This document shows positions 27,014-35,045 of a stretch of DNA of 64,000 bases, one piece after another. Source of the stretch: Acidisoma cellulosilyticum (GTDB lineage: Bacteria > Pseudomonadota > Alphaproteobacteria > Acetobacterales > Acetobacteraceae). Position numbers and translations under genes: made by a program. Each line of letters opens with the position of its first letter. The first letter of the stretch is position 1. The stretch covers positions 186,001-250,000 of the forward strand of contig NZ_JAESVA010000007.1 in assembly GCF_020621385.1 (NCBI RefSeq). The letters run 5' to 3'. The notes below the pieces were generated by a model that did no database searches, was not told the origin of the DNA, and saw only the letters and a list, made by a program, of their open reading frames with translations.

Positions 27014-27943
27014 ATGAAGACGCTCGTTCTGGCCGATCACGATAATGCGGCGCTGAAGGAAACCACGGCCCGCACCATCTCGGCCCTGGCCGCCATTGGC
27101 GGTGAGATTGATGTTTTGGTGGCGGGGCAGGGCGCCCGTGGCGCCGCCGAGGCTGCTGGCAAGCTTGCTGGTGTTTCCAAGGTTCTGCTCGCCGAGGATG
27201 CGGCGCTGGCCCATGCGCTGGCCGAGCCGCTGACGGCGCTGATCCTGTCGCTGGCGCCTGGCTATGACGTGCTGGCGGCCCCGGCTTCGGCGACCGGCAA
27301 GAATGTCATGCCGCGCGTCGCGGCCCTGCTCGACGTCATGCAGGTCTCGGACGTGGTCAAGGTCATCTCCGCCGATACTTTCGAGCGGCCGATCTATGCC
27401 GGCAATGCCATCCAGACGGTGCAGGCGACGGACGCGAAAAAGGTGCTGACCATCCGCACGGCCGGCTTCCCGCCAGCCGCCGAAGGCGGCGCAGCCCCGA
27501 TCGAGACCGTTGCGGCCGCCGCCGACCCGGCACTGTCGAGCTTCGTGGGTGAAAGCCTGTCGAAATCCGAACGCCCGGAACTGCCCTCGGCCAAGATCAT
27601 CGTCTCGGGCGGCCGCGCGCTGGGCTCGGCCGAGAAGTTCCAGGAGTTCATTCTTCCCGTCGCCGACAAGCTGGGGGCGGCCATCGGCGCGTCCCGCGCG
27701 GCGGTCGACGCCGGCTACGCGCCGAACGACCAGCAGGTCGGGCAGACCGGCAAGGTGGTGGCGCCGGATCTGTATATCGCCGTCGGCATTTCCGGCGCGA
27801 TCCAGCATCTGGCGGGCATGAAGGACAGCAAGGTCATCGTCGCCATCAACAAGGACGAGGATGCGCCGATCTTCCAGGTCGCCGATTATGGCTTAGTGGG
27901 CGACCTGTTCACGATCCTGCCGGAGCTTGAGAAGGCGCTGTAA
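27014..27943 (+). CDS. etfA: electron transfer flavoprotein alpha subunit
   Basis: 309 residues. The C-terminal FAD domain carries the ETF alpha signature: [13 protein letters not shown] (near residues 197-209), then [46 protein letters not shown] (near 222-267). AGG/GAGGAC precede the ATG. It forms the FAD-binding heterodimer with EtfB. After the stop a GC-rich hairpin (GCCGCC / GGCGGC, 27975-27996) may end the transcript. Confidence 0.96.
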   Translation: MKTLVLADHDNAALKETTARTISALAAIGGEIDVLVAGQGARGAAEAAGKLAGVSKVLLAEDAALAHALAEPLTALILSLAPGYDVLAAPASATGKNVMPRVAALLDVMQVSDVVKVISADTFERPIYAGNAIQTVQATDAKKVLTIRTAGFPPAAEGGAAPIETVAAAADPALSSFVGESLSKSERPELPSAKIIVSGGRALGSAEKFQEFILPVADKLGAAIGASRAAVDAGYAPNDQQVGQTGKVVAPDLYIAVGISGAIQHLAGMKDSKVIVAINKDEDAPIFQVADYGLVGDLFTILPELEKAL

Positions 27944-27974
27944 TCGCGCTTCTCCTCTCTGTTTCACAGGAAAC

Positions 27975-27996
27975 GCCGCCGGGGTCTCTCGGCGGC
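27975..27996 (+). terminator. hairpin after etfA
   Basis: GCCGCC and GGCGGC arms with a 10-nt loop follow the etfA stop by 31 bp; a C-rich rather than T-rich tail means intrinsic termination is uncertain. Confidence 0.4.
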
Positions 27997-28010
27997 CCCC
28001 CTCAAATCTG

Positions 28011-28112
28011 TCGTGCGCGGGCCATGACCCGCGCATCTACCCGTTTGGGTAGGGACCACGGTCGGCCAGGCGCCGCAGCGGGTGGGTCCGCGCAACGAGT
28101 GCGCGGATGACG
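28011..28112. repeat. REP-like element pair
   Basis: Left unit TGCGCGGGCCATGACCCGCGCA and right unit with TCCGCGCAACGAGTGCGCGGATGACG. The right stem (CGCGCA / TGCGCG) is the same core as at 58.5 kb. It lies downstream of etfA and directly downstream of the small VapB-like gene on the other strand. Confidence 0.7.
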
Positions 28113-28160
28113 AATATTAAAACCTTGCGGACTTCAGTCTCGCCCGGAAGCAGTCGTGCT

Positions 28161-28331
28161 TCAACCCTCTCCCCAGCCCAGACCCCTCATATCTTCGATT
28201 GCGGCACGCTGCGTGTCGGCTTCGATAAGCTGCCGAAGCGCGTACTCGACGACCGCCTTCTTGGTCTTCAGGCCGGTAATCTCAAGAGCTTCGGTCAACA
28301 GCCTGTCGTTGATGACGATCGTTATGCGCAT
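28161..28331 (-). CDS. VapB-family (DUF2191-type) antitoxin, orphan
   Basis: 56 residues starting MRITIVINDRLLTEALEIT, with a Shine-Dalgarno-like AGGTGG 4 bp before the ATG. The beta strand plus two helices (KTKKAVVEYALRQLIEADTQ) match the ribbon-helix-helix VapB type that usually ends in RGLGW followed by an acidic segment binding the toxin. Here the protein stops at RGLGWGEG, short of the usual C-terminal segment, and no VapC PIN toxin gene follows; a REP-like element does. Likely a truncated remnant or a solitary DNA-binding antitoxin. Confidence 0.62.
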   Translation of the reverse strand: MRITIVINDRLLTEALEITGLKTKKAVVEYALRQLIEADTQRAAIEDMRGLGWGEG

Positions 28332-28390
28332 GCCACCTGTCTAGCGCCATAATCCATCGAGCAAGTTAACGGCGAGGTGGAGTGCTCCGC

Positions 28391-29374
28391 TTAGGCTGCG
28401 TTTGGCTGAGGCGCAGCCGGTTTCGGGAAAAGTTTCCCGGCCATCAGCAGCCGGACAGTGCCGACCGCAATGATTCCGACCAGGATATTGGCACCGACGA
28501 ATAGAATGGGTGCCAGGATACCGACCGCGCCATGGTCGCCGTGCAGCAGCATGAGCATCGGCGCGGCGGCGAGCGCTGTGCCGCCGAAGGTAAAGGCCCA
28601 GTAGGAGGCAGCGAAAGGCTGTTTCCGGATCCAGGGAATGAGCCGGATCAGCAGCAGCGACAGGAACAACCCATAGCCCAGCATGCCGTGCACGATGGTC
28701 GCGGGCGGGCCGGGCGTGACGGCCAGATAGGTCACCGCGCCCACGACCGGCGGGGCGAGTTGGATGCCGAGCGTCGGGCGCAGCGGCACCGCCATCTGCG
28801 GGCCGGTATAAAGCCGGTGCAGCAGCACCGATTCGATGGCGATCCAGGTGAAAAAACCCATACCGAACAGCAGCGAACCCCATTCGGTGAGGCCGAGCCC
28901 GGCGGCACTGGTGCCGGCGACGAAGGTGCCGGCCACCGCCGGCAGATAAAGAACGGCGGTGGTGTCGGCATGTTCCCGCTCGCCCTGCCAGAGCAGACCA
29001 GTGCGCCAGAGCGCGAAGCCGAGCGTGAAAACGAGGCCGCAGGCGAATAGAAACACGGTGACCGGCCGGCTATAGGGCAGCATGGCATTGCCGATCAGCA
29101 TGGTGGCGGCGCCGATCAGCCCGATGAAGCAGCACTGCACGGGATGGCCGAGTTCCGCGATGGCCTCGGTCCGCGCATTCAGCCATTTGCCGATATAGGC
29201 GATGATGAGCAGCGCCCAGATGACGGTCGCGGCAGCGAGGATGATTTCACCCACCGCGCTGGGCATTCCCCAAAGCCGGTGGGCAAGACGCCAGCAGGTG
29301 CCGAGCCCGGAAAGCCCCAGCACAATTCCGAACATGGCGGCCGGCACGCGGGGCATGGCTTTGCTCTCTGACAC
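28391..29374 (-). CDS. tehA: TehA-family (SLAC1/TDT) transporter
   Basis: 327 residues with about ten hydrophobic helices, the layout of the tellurite-resistance/dicarboxylate transporter family. Typical positions include PAAMFGIVLGLSGLGTCWR at the N-terminus (residues 11-29) and GTSAAGLGLTEWGSLLFGMGFFTW (near 155). Homologues are inner-membrane anion channels; E. coli TehA gives resistance to tellurite when overproduced. No tehB gene is next to it. The gene is isolated between a small antitoxin gene and bluB. Confidence 0.85.
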   Translation of the reverse strand: MSESKAMPRVPAAMFGIVLGLSGLGTCWRLAHRLWGMPSAVGEIILAAATVIWALLIIAYIGKWLNARTEAIAELGHPVQCCFIGLIGAATMLIGNAMLPYSRPVTVFLFACGLVFTLGFALWRTGLLWQGEREHADTTAVLYLPAVAGTFVAGTSAAGLGLTEWGSLLFGMGFFTWIAIESVLLHRLYTGPQMAVPLRPTLGIQLAPPVVGAVTYLAVTPGPPATIVHGMLGYGLFLSLLLIRLIPWIRKQPFAASYWAFTFGGTALAAAPMLMLLHGDHGAVGILAPILFVGANILVGIIAVGTVRLLMAGKLFPKPAAPQPNAA

Positions 29375-29424
29375 TGCAATTCTCGACAGAAAGGTTACCG
29401 AAGCGGGCGGAAGCCGTCGACGGT

Positions 29425-30081
29425 TTACCGCTGCAATCGGGCCGGCGCCGCGCCGCGGCGATGTTCCCAGCCCAGCCGTTCGAGCTCAGGAATGTCGTTT
29501 TCCGCGCTGGCATAGCCGAGGCAGAAATAGCCGATGAAGGTCCAGCGCAGCGGCACGTCCAGCACGGCCGCGATATCGGCGGGATCGAGGATGGAAACCC
29601 AGCCGAGCCCAAGACCTTCGGCGCGGGCCGCCAGCCAGATCGTATAGACCGCCATGACAGCGGAATAGGCCGTCGTTTCCGGCATGGTGCGGCGGCCGAG
29701 GCCATGGCCCTGTTCCGGGTCGCGCTCGGCAAATACCGCGACGTGACAGGGCGCCTGGTCCAGCCCGGCGAGCTTCAGCCGCGCGTAATGGGCGGCATTA
29801 TCGTCCGACTGGCCCGCCAAAGCCTCGGCATTGCTGCGCGCGAAATTGTCCCGCATGGCCGCCCGGCGTTCGGGATCATCCACGGTCACGAAGCGCCAGG
29901 GCTGGCTGAGCCCGACGGAGGGCGCGAGGCAGGCGGTTTCCAGCAGCCGATCCAGCAAAGCAGGATCGACCGGGTCGGACCGGAAATGCCGCACATCGCG
30001 CCGCCAGCGGAACAGATCCAGCAAGCGCGCGCGGAAGGCGTCATCGAAATCGGGGCAGGATTGGACAGGATGGTCCGTCAT
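29425..30081 (-). CDS. bluB: 5,6-dimethylbenzimidazole synthase, BluB
   Basis: 218 residues from the ATG at 30081; the longer open frame runs into the upstream gene's shadow. Nitroreductase-fold protein with the BluB start RRDVRHFRSDPVD (near residues 27-39), the LAPSVGLSQPWRFV flavin pocket (near 52-65) and GLGLGWVSILDP near 163. BluB fragments reduced FMN with O2 to make the lower ligand of vitamin B12. No other cobalamin gene is in the window. A general nitroreductase is less likely because of the RHF/SVG-x-SQPW pattern. Confidence 0.88.
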   Translation of the reverse strand: MTDHPVQSCPDFDDAFRARLLDLFRWRRDVRHFRSDPVDPALLDRLLETACLAPSVGLSQPWRFVTVDDPERRAAMRDNFARSNAEALAGQSDDNAAHYARLKLAGLDQAPCHVAVFAERDPEQGHGLGRRTMPETTAYSAVMAVYTIWLAARAEGLGLGWVSILDPADIAAVLDVPLRWTFIGYFCLGYASAENDIPELERLGWEHRRGAAPARLQR

Positions 30082-30115
30082 GGTCGGGGCAGGAAGCACG
30101 CGCCGGGGGGCGCTG

Positions 30116-31090
30116 TCATCCCCCTTTTGCCGCGCGCAGCCCCGCGAGCGTGGCGGTGACCGCCTGATCGAGCGGGGTATGCGGCTCCTCGCCCAGAATG
30201 CCGCGGAGACGGGTATTGTCGAGCGTGATCTCCTCCCGCCAGAGGTAGCGCATCTCCAGCAGCTCCCGCATCGTCGTGTTGAAGGGCGCGGCGACATAGA
30301 CGAGCGCCCAGGGAAAGGCGCGGACCGGCAAACCATGGCCTTCGGCGCGGGCGACCGCTTCGGCCATCTGGCGGTCCTGCAGGCGATGGCCGCCGAAATG
30401 CAGGGTCTCGGCTGCCGGCAGATCGCGCTCCCGCTGCGCGAGACGGGCGATGGTTTCGGCGACGTCCGGCAGATAGGCCCAGGCCCGCCGCACGCCTTGC
30501 CGCTCCGGCGTCTGAATGCTGCGAAGCGCTTTGCCACCCTGCAGCATGATCATGCTGACCCAGGAACTCGGCGCATGCGGGCCGAAATAGTCGCCGGCTC
30601 GGACGGTCAGATAGCGCAGGCCTTGCTTGGCCTCGGCCGCCAGCATCGCCTCCATTTCCACCCGGATCCGGCCCTTGCGGGTCGTCGGATGCTGCGGCGC
30701 GCGTTCATCGACCACCGGCCAGGCGTCGGGCCCGTAGGGGTAGACGGAGCCGGGATAGATCAGTCGCGCGCCGCTGGCCTTGGCGGCCGTGATGGCGTTC
30801 TGCAGCATCGGGATCGCGAGGCCGCGCCAGTTGCGGTAGCCTGGCGGATTGGCGCCGTGGAACAGAATGTCGACGCCTTCCGCCGCGCGCTTCATGTCCG
30901 CCGGGTTCATCGCATCGCCCTGGATCCACTCGATGCCTGCATGATCCGAAGCAGGGCGATCCGCCATCGTCCGGCGGGTCAACGCCCGCACATGCCAGCC
31001 TTGGCGCAGCAGGGCTGCGGCGACCGCACCGCCGATACCGCCTGTGGCGCCGGTCACCAGTGCCGTCTTTTGGGTTCCTGTCGTCATCAT
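30116..31090 (-). CDS. NAD(P)-dependent epimerase/dehydratase family protein
   Basis: 324 residues, extended SDR. Coenzyme motif TGATGGIGGAVA (near residues 14-25); a YxxxK-like site is replaced by SVYPYG (near 115), so the canonical Tyr-x-x-x-Lys is not obvious. Two ATGs start the gene. It is divergent from a LysR regulator 91 bp away, the usual arrangement for regulated target and regulator. Downstream lies bluB, 34 bp away on the same strand. Substrate unknown. Confidence 0.78.
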   Translation of the reverse strand: MMTTGTQKTALVTGATGGIGGAVAAALLRQGWHVRALTRRTMADRPASDHAGIEWIQGDAMNPADMKRAAEGVDILFHGANPPGYRNWRGLAIPMLQNAITAAKASGARLIYPGSVYPYGPDAWPVVDERAPQHPTTRKGRIRVEMEAMLAAEAKQGLRYLTVRAGDYFGPHAPSSWVSMIMLQGGKALRSIQTPERQGVRRAWAYLPDVAETIARLAQRERDLPAAETLHFGGHRLQDRQMAEAVARAEGHGLPVRAFPWALVYVAAPFNTTMRELLEMRYLWREEITLDNTRLRGILGEEPHTPLDQAVTATLAGLRAAKGG

Positions 31091-31181
31091 CCGTCTCCAT
31101 TCCTTGTGTGTGAGCCAAGAATGGGCGCGAAAGGCCTAAAGAGAAATTGCGGAAAATTCTGTCGTCGCTATACAAAAATGT

Positions 31182-32054
31182 ATGATTGATCCTGACTGGA
31201 CCCTGTGGCGCTCCTTCCTTGCCGTGCTGCAGACCGGCAGTCTGTCGCAGGCTGCACGGCGTCTGGCGCTGACCCAGCCGACACTCGGCCGGCATATTTC
31301 CCTTCTCGAAGAGGCGCTGGGCGCGGTGCTGTTCACCCGGTCCAATGACGGGCTGCGGCCGACCGGGGCGGCGCTGACCTTACAGCCCCAGGCTGAGACC
31401 ATGGCGGCGGCCGCCGATCTCCTCACCCGCATTGCGTCCGGCGAGGCAGAGCAGGCGGAAGGCCGTGTCAGACTGACCACCAGCGAATTCATGGGCGTCG
31501 CCGTGCTGCCGCCGATACTGGCTACCTTTCGGACGCTTTACCCGAAAATCGACATCGATCTGGTGATGAGCGACCGCAATCTGGATCTGCTGCGCGGGGA
31601 CGCCGACCTTGCCGTGCGCAATGTCGCGCCGGCGCAGGATGCGCTTCTGGTGCGGAAAATTGGCGAGGCACCGGTGCGGCTGTTTGCCCATCAAAGCTAT
31701 GCTGGTCGGCATGATCTGCCCGGGTCGCTGCCAGCGCTGCAGGATCATGCGCTGATCGGACGGGAAGAATATGCCCGGCGCGTGCCGGCCTTTGCCGGCC
31801 TCAGCCTGCGCTTCGGCTTCGCCTCGGAGAGTGATATCGCCTTGCTGGCCGCGCTGCGGGCGGGAATGGGGATCGGCGCCTGCCAGCAGGGCGTGGCGGA
31901 TACGGACCCGTCCCTGATCCCGGTGCTGCCGGCGGTGACGATCGTGCAGCTACCCATCTGGATGGCGATGCATGAGGATCGGCGGCGGCTGCGTCGTCTG
32001 CGCCTGCTCTTCGATCATCTTGCGGAGAGTTTGAAAGCCTATCTCGCAGGCTAA
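31182..32054 (+). CDS. LysR family transcriptional regulator
   Basis: 290 residues. Winged HTH in residues 1-62: LWRSFLAVLQTGSLSQAARR then QPTLGRHISLLEEALGAVLF. The rest is a periplasmic-binding-like effector domain with FMGVAVLPPILATFRTLYP. It probably controls the divergent SDR gene and bluB. The upstream region is AT-rich (TATACAAAAATG). Confidence 0.9.
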   Translation: MIDPDWTLWRSFLAVLQTGSLSQAARRLALTQPTLGRHISLLEEALGAVLFTRSNDGLRPTGAALTLQPQAETMAAAADLLTRIASGEAEQAEGRVRLTTSEFMGVAVLPPILATFRTLYPKIDIDLVMSDRNLDLLRGDADLAVRNVAPAQDALLVRKIGEAPVRLFAHQSYAGRHDLPGSLPALQDHALIGREEYARRVPAFAGLSLRFGFASESDIALLAALRAGMGIGACQQGVADTDPSLIPVLPAVTIVQLPIWMAMHEDRRRLRRLRLLFDHLAESLKAYLAG

Positions 32055-32065
32055 GCAAGGCGGGC

Positions 32066-32094
32066 AGCGAAGCGGCCCAAAGGACCGCTTCGCT
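32066..32094. terminator. bidirectional hairpin between LysR and nusG
   Basis: AGCGAAGCGG / CCGCTTCGCT is a 10-bp perfect stem, extended by partial pairing toward a short loop, between two convergent genes. It can end both transcripts, though neither side has a strong T tract. Confidence 0.6.
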
Positions 32095-32098
32095 GGGC

Positions 32099-32629
32099 TC
32101 AGACCTTCTCGACCTGGCTGTATTCGAGATCGACCGGGGTGGAACGACCGAAGATGGAGACGCTGACCTTCACGCGGCCCTTCTCCTCGTCGACTTCTTC
32201 CACCGTGCCGTTGAAGCTGGTGAAGGGGCCGTCGGCGACGCGAACCTGCTCGCCCACTTCGTAGACCACGGACGGACGCGGACGTTCCACGCCTTCCTGG
32301 CTCTGCTTCATGATGCGATCGGCTTCGGCTTCGGTGATCGGGCTCGGCTTGTTGCGATTGCCCAGGAAGCCCGTGACCTTCGGCGTGTCCTTCACCAGAT
32401 GCCAGGCTTCGTCCGTCAGCTCCATCTTCACCAGCACATAGCCAGGGAAGAACTTGCGTTCGGTATTCACCTTCTGACCGCGGCGGACTTCCGTCACTTC
32501 CTCGGAAGGCACCAGGATTTCGTCGAAGTGGTCAGCGAGACCCTTCTGGCCGGCCTGTTCGCGGATCTGCTGGGCTATCTTCTTCTCGAAGCCCGAATAG
32601 ACGTGAACGACGTACCAACGTTTTGCCAT
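32099..32629 (-). CDS. nusG: transcription antitermination protein NusG
   Basis: 176 residues. NGN domain begins [20 protein letters not shown] (from residue 3), [10 protein letters not shown] (near 45) and [12 protein letters not shown] (near 61), then the C-terminal KOW domain [34 protein letters not shown] (near 125-160). NusG rides on RNA polymerase and links it to ribosomes or Rho. secE lies 12 bp upstream. Unusually, the downstream neighbour is a convergent LysR gene rather than rplK. Confidence 0.97.
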   Translation of the reverse strand: MAKRWYVVHVYSGFEKKIAQQIREQAGQKGLADHFDEILVPSEEVTEVRRGQKVNTERKFFPGYVLVKMELTDEAWHLVKDTPKVTGFLGNRNKPSPITEAEADRIMKQSQEGVERPRPSVVYEVGEQVRVADGPFTSFNGTVEEVDEEKGRVKVSVSIFGRSTPVDLEYSQVEKV

Positions 32630-32641
32630 GACCAGCTCTCC

Positions 32642-32842
32642 TCAGCTGCCGCTGCTGAACAAGGTGCGCACACCAAGTCCGATGAGCTGATCGGCGGCGA
32701 AGAAGAAGAAGGACGCGATCACGGCCATACCGATCACCATAGCGGTGGTGATCAGGGTTTCCTTGCGGGAGGGCCAGGTAACCTTGGACACTTCACTCCG
32801 CACATCGCGGAGAAATCCAGCGGGATCGAAGCTCACAGTCAC
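32642..32842 (-). CDS. secE: preprotein translocase subunit SecE
   Basis: 66 residues from the GTG at 32842, which gives the family-sized protein; an in-frame GTG at 32875 would add 11 non-conserved residues, and 32845 or 32836 are other GTGs. DVRSEVSKVTWPSRKETL is the SecE signature just before the single membrane helix (MVIGMAVIASFFFFAADQLI). It stabilises SecY in the Sec channel. tRNA-Trp lies upstream and nusG 12 bp downstream, the classical gene order. Confidence 0.93.
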   Translation of the reverse strand: MTVSFDPAGFLRDVRSEVSKVTWPSRKETLITTAMVIGMAVIASFFFFAADQLIGLGVRTLFSSGS

Positions 32843-32953
32843 CACGCCTGCCCGAAAATCGTCTTCAACGCGCACACCTATCTTGAACTATCTTGAAACA
32901 GCGGCGCCGGCCGGATGGTTCAAGGTCCGGCCGGTGCAAATTTTTCCGAATGG

Positions 32954-33027
32954 CAGGGGTGGAGGGTCTCGAACTCTCAACCTCCGGTTTTGGAGACCGG
33001 CGCTCTAGCCAATTGAGCTACACCCCT
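32954..33027 (-). tRNA. trnW: tRNA-Trp (CCA)
   Basis: 74 nt, with acceptor stem AGGGGTG / CACCCCT, D arm with AGCTCAATTGGCTAGAGC, anticodon stem CCGGT / ACCGG around loop CTCCAAA (anticodon CCA), and T arm GAGAGTTCGAGACCCTC. CCA is not encoded. Directly upstream of secE on the same strand. Confidence 0.97.
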
Positions 33028-33204
33028 GCAAGCTCGGTAAGTGACGCTAGACACATTTTACGGTCGCTTCTGTCAAGCCCCTGCAATCATAACGCTTCCG
33101 AACGGGAGGGTGACGATATGTCCATGTGACGCGCTGTTCACGATCTCGAATGCAGACGGAACGGTTAACGATCCTATTTAACTCGTAACAGGATGTTGTC
33201 CTGG

Positions 33205-33218
33205 CGCTGATATCAGCG
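33205..33218. promoter_or_regulatory. 14-bp perfect palindrome upstream of htrA
   Basis: CGCTGATATCAGCG is a perfect palindrome 35 bp before the htrA start codon, within the likely 5' untranslated or promoter region. It could be an operator for a stress regulator. Confidence 0.4.
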
Positions 33219-33252
33219 TCGCATCCGCGTCTTGAGCATAGGAGTTACGCAT

Positions 33253-34869
33253 ATGACCCGTCGCCTCCGTCTGAGATCCTCCCTGGCCGTCGCTTTGCTC
33301 GCCGGTAGCGCGCTGGGCGGCTATGCCCTTTATTCGCCGACCTTCGCGGACGCGACGGCATCGGCCCCCGCCGGTGCGATCGTGCCGGGCGATGTCAGCC
33401 ACCTGCCGGCCGGTGCGACGGCGCAGGTGCTGCCGGACTTCACCGAGCTTGCGTCCCGCGTGAAGCCGGCGGTGGTGACGATCCTCTCCGACCTCAATCC
33501 GAATGCGATGTCCGACGATACCCCCGGCGGTGACCAGGGTGGCGATCAGGGCGGAGACCAGGGCGACAACGGCTCGGGCGATCAGGGCGCACCGCAGGCG
33601 CAGAACGGCATGCCCGCCTTGCCCTTCCCCTTCAACATGATGCCCGGTGCCCCCGGCATGGGTGGCGCGCAGCCGCGCCCGCAGATGGTGGAAGCCGCCG
33701 GGTCCGGTTTCATCATCAACGGCAACGGCACCATCGTGACCAACAATCACGTGGTCCAAGGGGCGAAGACCATCACCGTCACCCTGTCCGACGGCACGCG
33801 CCTGCCGGCCAAGCTGATCGGCCGTGACCCCAGCACGGATATCGCCGTTCTGAAGGTCGAGGCCAAGCAGCCCCTGCCTTATCTGGATCTGGGCAGCTCG
33901 GCCAAGGTGCAGACCGGCCAATGGGTGGTTGCCATGGGCAATCCCTTCGGTCTGGGCGGGACGGTGACGGCGGGCATCGTCTCGGCCGAGGGCCGCGATA
34001 TCGGCGACGGCCCCTATGACAGCTTCCTGCAGATCGACGCCCCCATCAACAAGGGGAATTCCGGTGGTCCGCTGTTCGATCAGGCGGGCGAGGTCATCGG
34101 CATGAACACTGCCATCCTGTCGCCCTCCGGCGGCAGCATCGGCATCGGCTTCGCCATCCCGGCCGATACTATCAAGGCGATCGTCGCGCAGATCATCAAG
34201 GACGGCCATGTCACCCGCGGTTTCCTGGGTGTCGAAGCGCAGTCCATCGATGCTGGCATGGCGCAGGCGCTGCGTTTGCCGGGTAGCGGCCAGGGTGCCC
34301 TGAACGGCGCGCTGATCGCCCAGATCGAGCCGAGCAGCCCGGCCCAAAAGGCAGGTCTGCAGCCCGGCGACGTGATCCAGAAGGTGAACGGCACCGTCAT
34401 CCACACCCCGCGCGATCTGGCGGTTTCTATCGCCAGCATCAATCCGGGCACGGCCGCCACGCTGAATATCGTTCGCGACGGCAAGGCGCAGGATGTCTCC
34501 GTCCAGATCGCGCAGCTGAAGAGCAAGGTCGCGAGCAACACGTCCGGCTCACCCGCGACCAGCCAAGGCGGTGTGGGTCTTGCCTTGGCGCCGCTGACGC
34601 CGGATCTGCGTGGCCAGCTTGGCGTGCCGGACGGCACGGATGGTGCGGTCGTGGCGCAGGTCCGTCCGAACTCGCCGGCCGATCAGGCCGGTATCCAGCA
34701 GGGCGACGTGGTGCTGGGCGTGAACAGTGCCGCGATCGGCTCCCCCAACCAGGCGGCGAGCGCCATCCGCGCGGCGCTGCAAGGCGGCGGCGGTGCGGTG
34801 GCGCTGCGTATCCTGCGCCAGGGTCAGCCGATCTTTGTCGCCATCACCCCCGACAAAACCGCGGGGTGA
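33253..34869 (+). CDS. degP: DegP/HtrA-family periplasmic serine protease
   Basis: 538 residues from the ATG at 33253 (GGAG upstream). Signal peptide in residues 1-33. Trypsin-like triad: His in TNNHVV (near 166), Asp in STDIAVLK (near 195), Ser in NKGNSGGPLF (near 270); two PDZ domains follow (about 300-400 and 435-535). It degrades or refolds damaged envelope proteins. Between residues ~88 and 135 there is a Gly/Asp/Gln-rich repeat (GGDQ three times) then a Pro/Met/Gly-rich stretch, where other DegPs have the LA loop. A strong terminator follows. Confidence 0.95.
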   Translation: MTRRLRLRSSLAVALLAGSALGGYALYSPTFADATASAPAGAIVPGDVSHLPAGATAQVLPDFTELASRVKPAVVTILSDLNPNAMSDDTPGGDQGGDQGGDQGDNGSGDQGAPQAQNGMPALPFPFNMMPGAPGMGGAQPRPQMVEAAGSGFIINGNGTIVTNNHVVQGAKTITVTLSDGTRLPAKLIGRDPSTDIAVLKVEAKQPLPYLDLGSSAKVQTGQWVVAMGNPFGLGGTVTAGIVSAEGRDIGDGPYDSFLQIDAPINKGNSGGPLFDQAGEVIGMNTAILSPSGGSIGIGFAIPADTIKAIVAQIIKDGHVTRGFLGVEAQSIDAGMAQALRLPGSGQGALNGALIAQIEPSSPAQKAGLQPGDVIQKVNGTVIHTPRDLAVSIASINPGTAATLNIVRDGKAQDVSVQIAQLKSKVASNTSGSPATSQGGVGLALAPLTPDLRGQLGVPDGTDGAVVAQVRPNSPADQAGIQQGDVVLGVNSAAIGSPNQAASAIRAALQGGGGAVALRILRQGQPIFVAITPDKTAG

Positions 34870-34909
34870 TCGCCGCGGCTTCGGGGCGGCTGCCAGTCGC
34901 CTTTATGTG

Positions 34910-34956
34910 AAAAAAAGAACCCGGTTGAGACTTTCGTCTCAGCCGGGTTCTTTTTT
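34910..34956 (+). terminator. strong intrinsic terminator after degP
   Basis: A long GC-rich stem, AACCCGG-T-TGAGAC / GTCTCA-G-CCGGGTT, with a 4-nt loop TTTC is flanked by an A run before and six T after, a textbook Rho-independent terminator that works in both directions. Confidence 0.93.
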
Positions 34957-35045
34957 GCGTGAAACCGTGCTCAGAGTCATAATCACGAGGGAAAAAGCGG
35001 CCGACAAAGGCTGTCGGGGACCGCAGGGCCTCATGGGGAGAAACG

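Noticed and set aside
28107-28352. 81-codon plus-strand ORF downstream of etfA
   Set aside because: It is the antisense shadow of the small VapB-like gene, which has a better start and family pattern.
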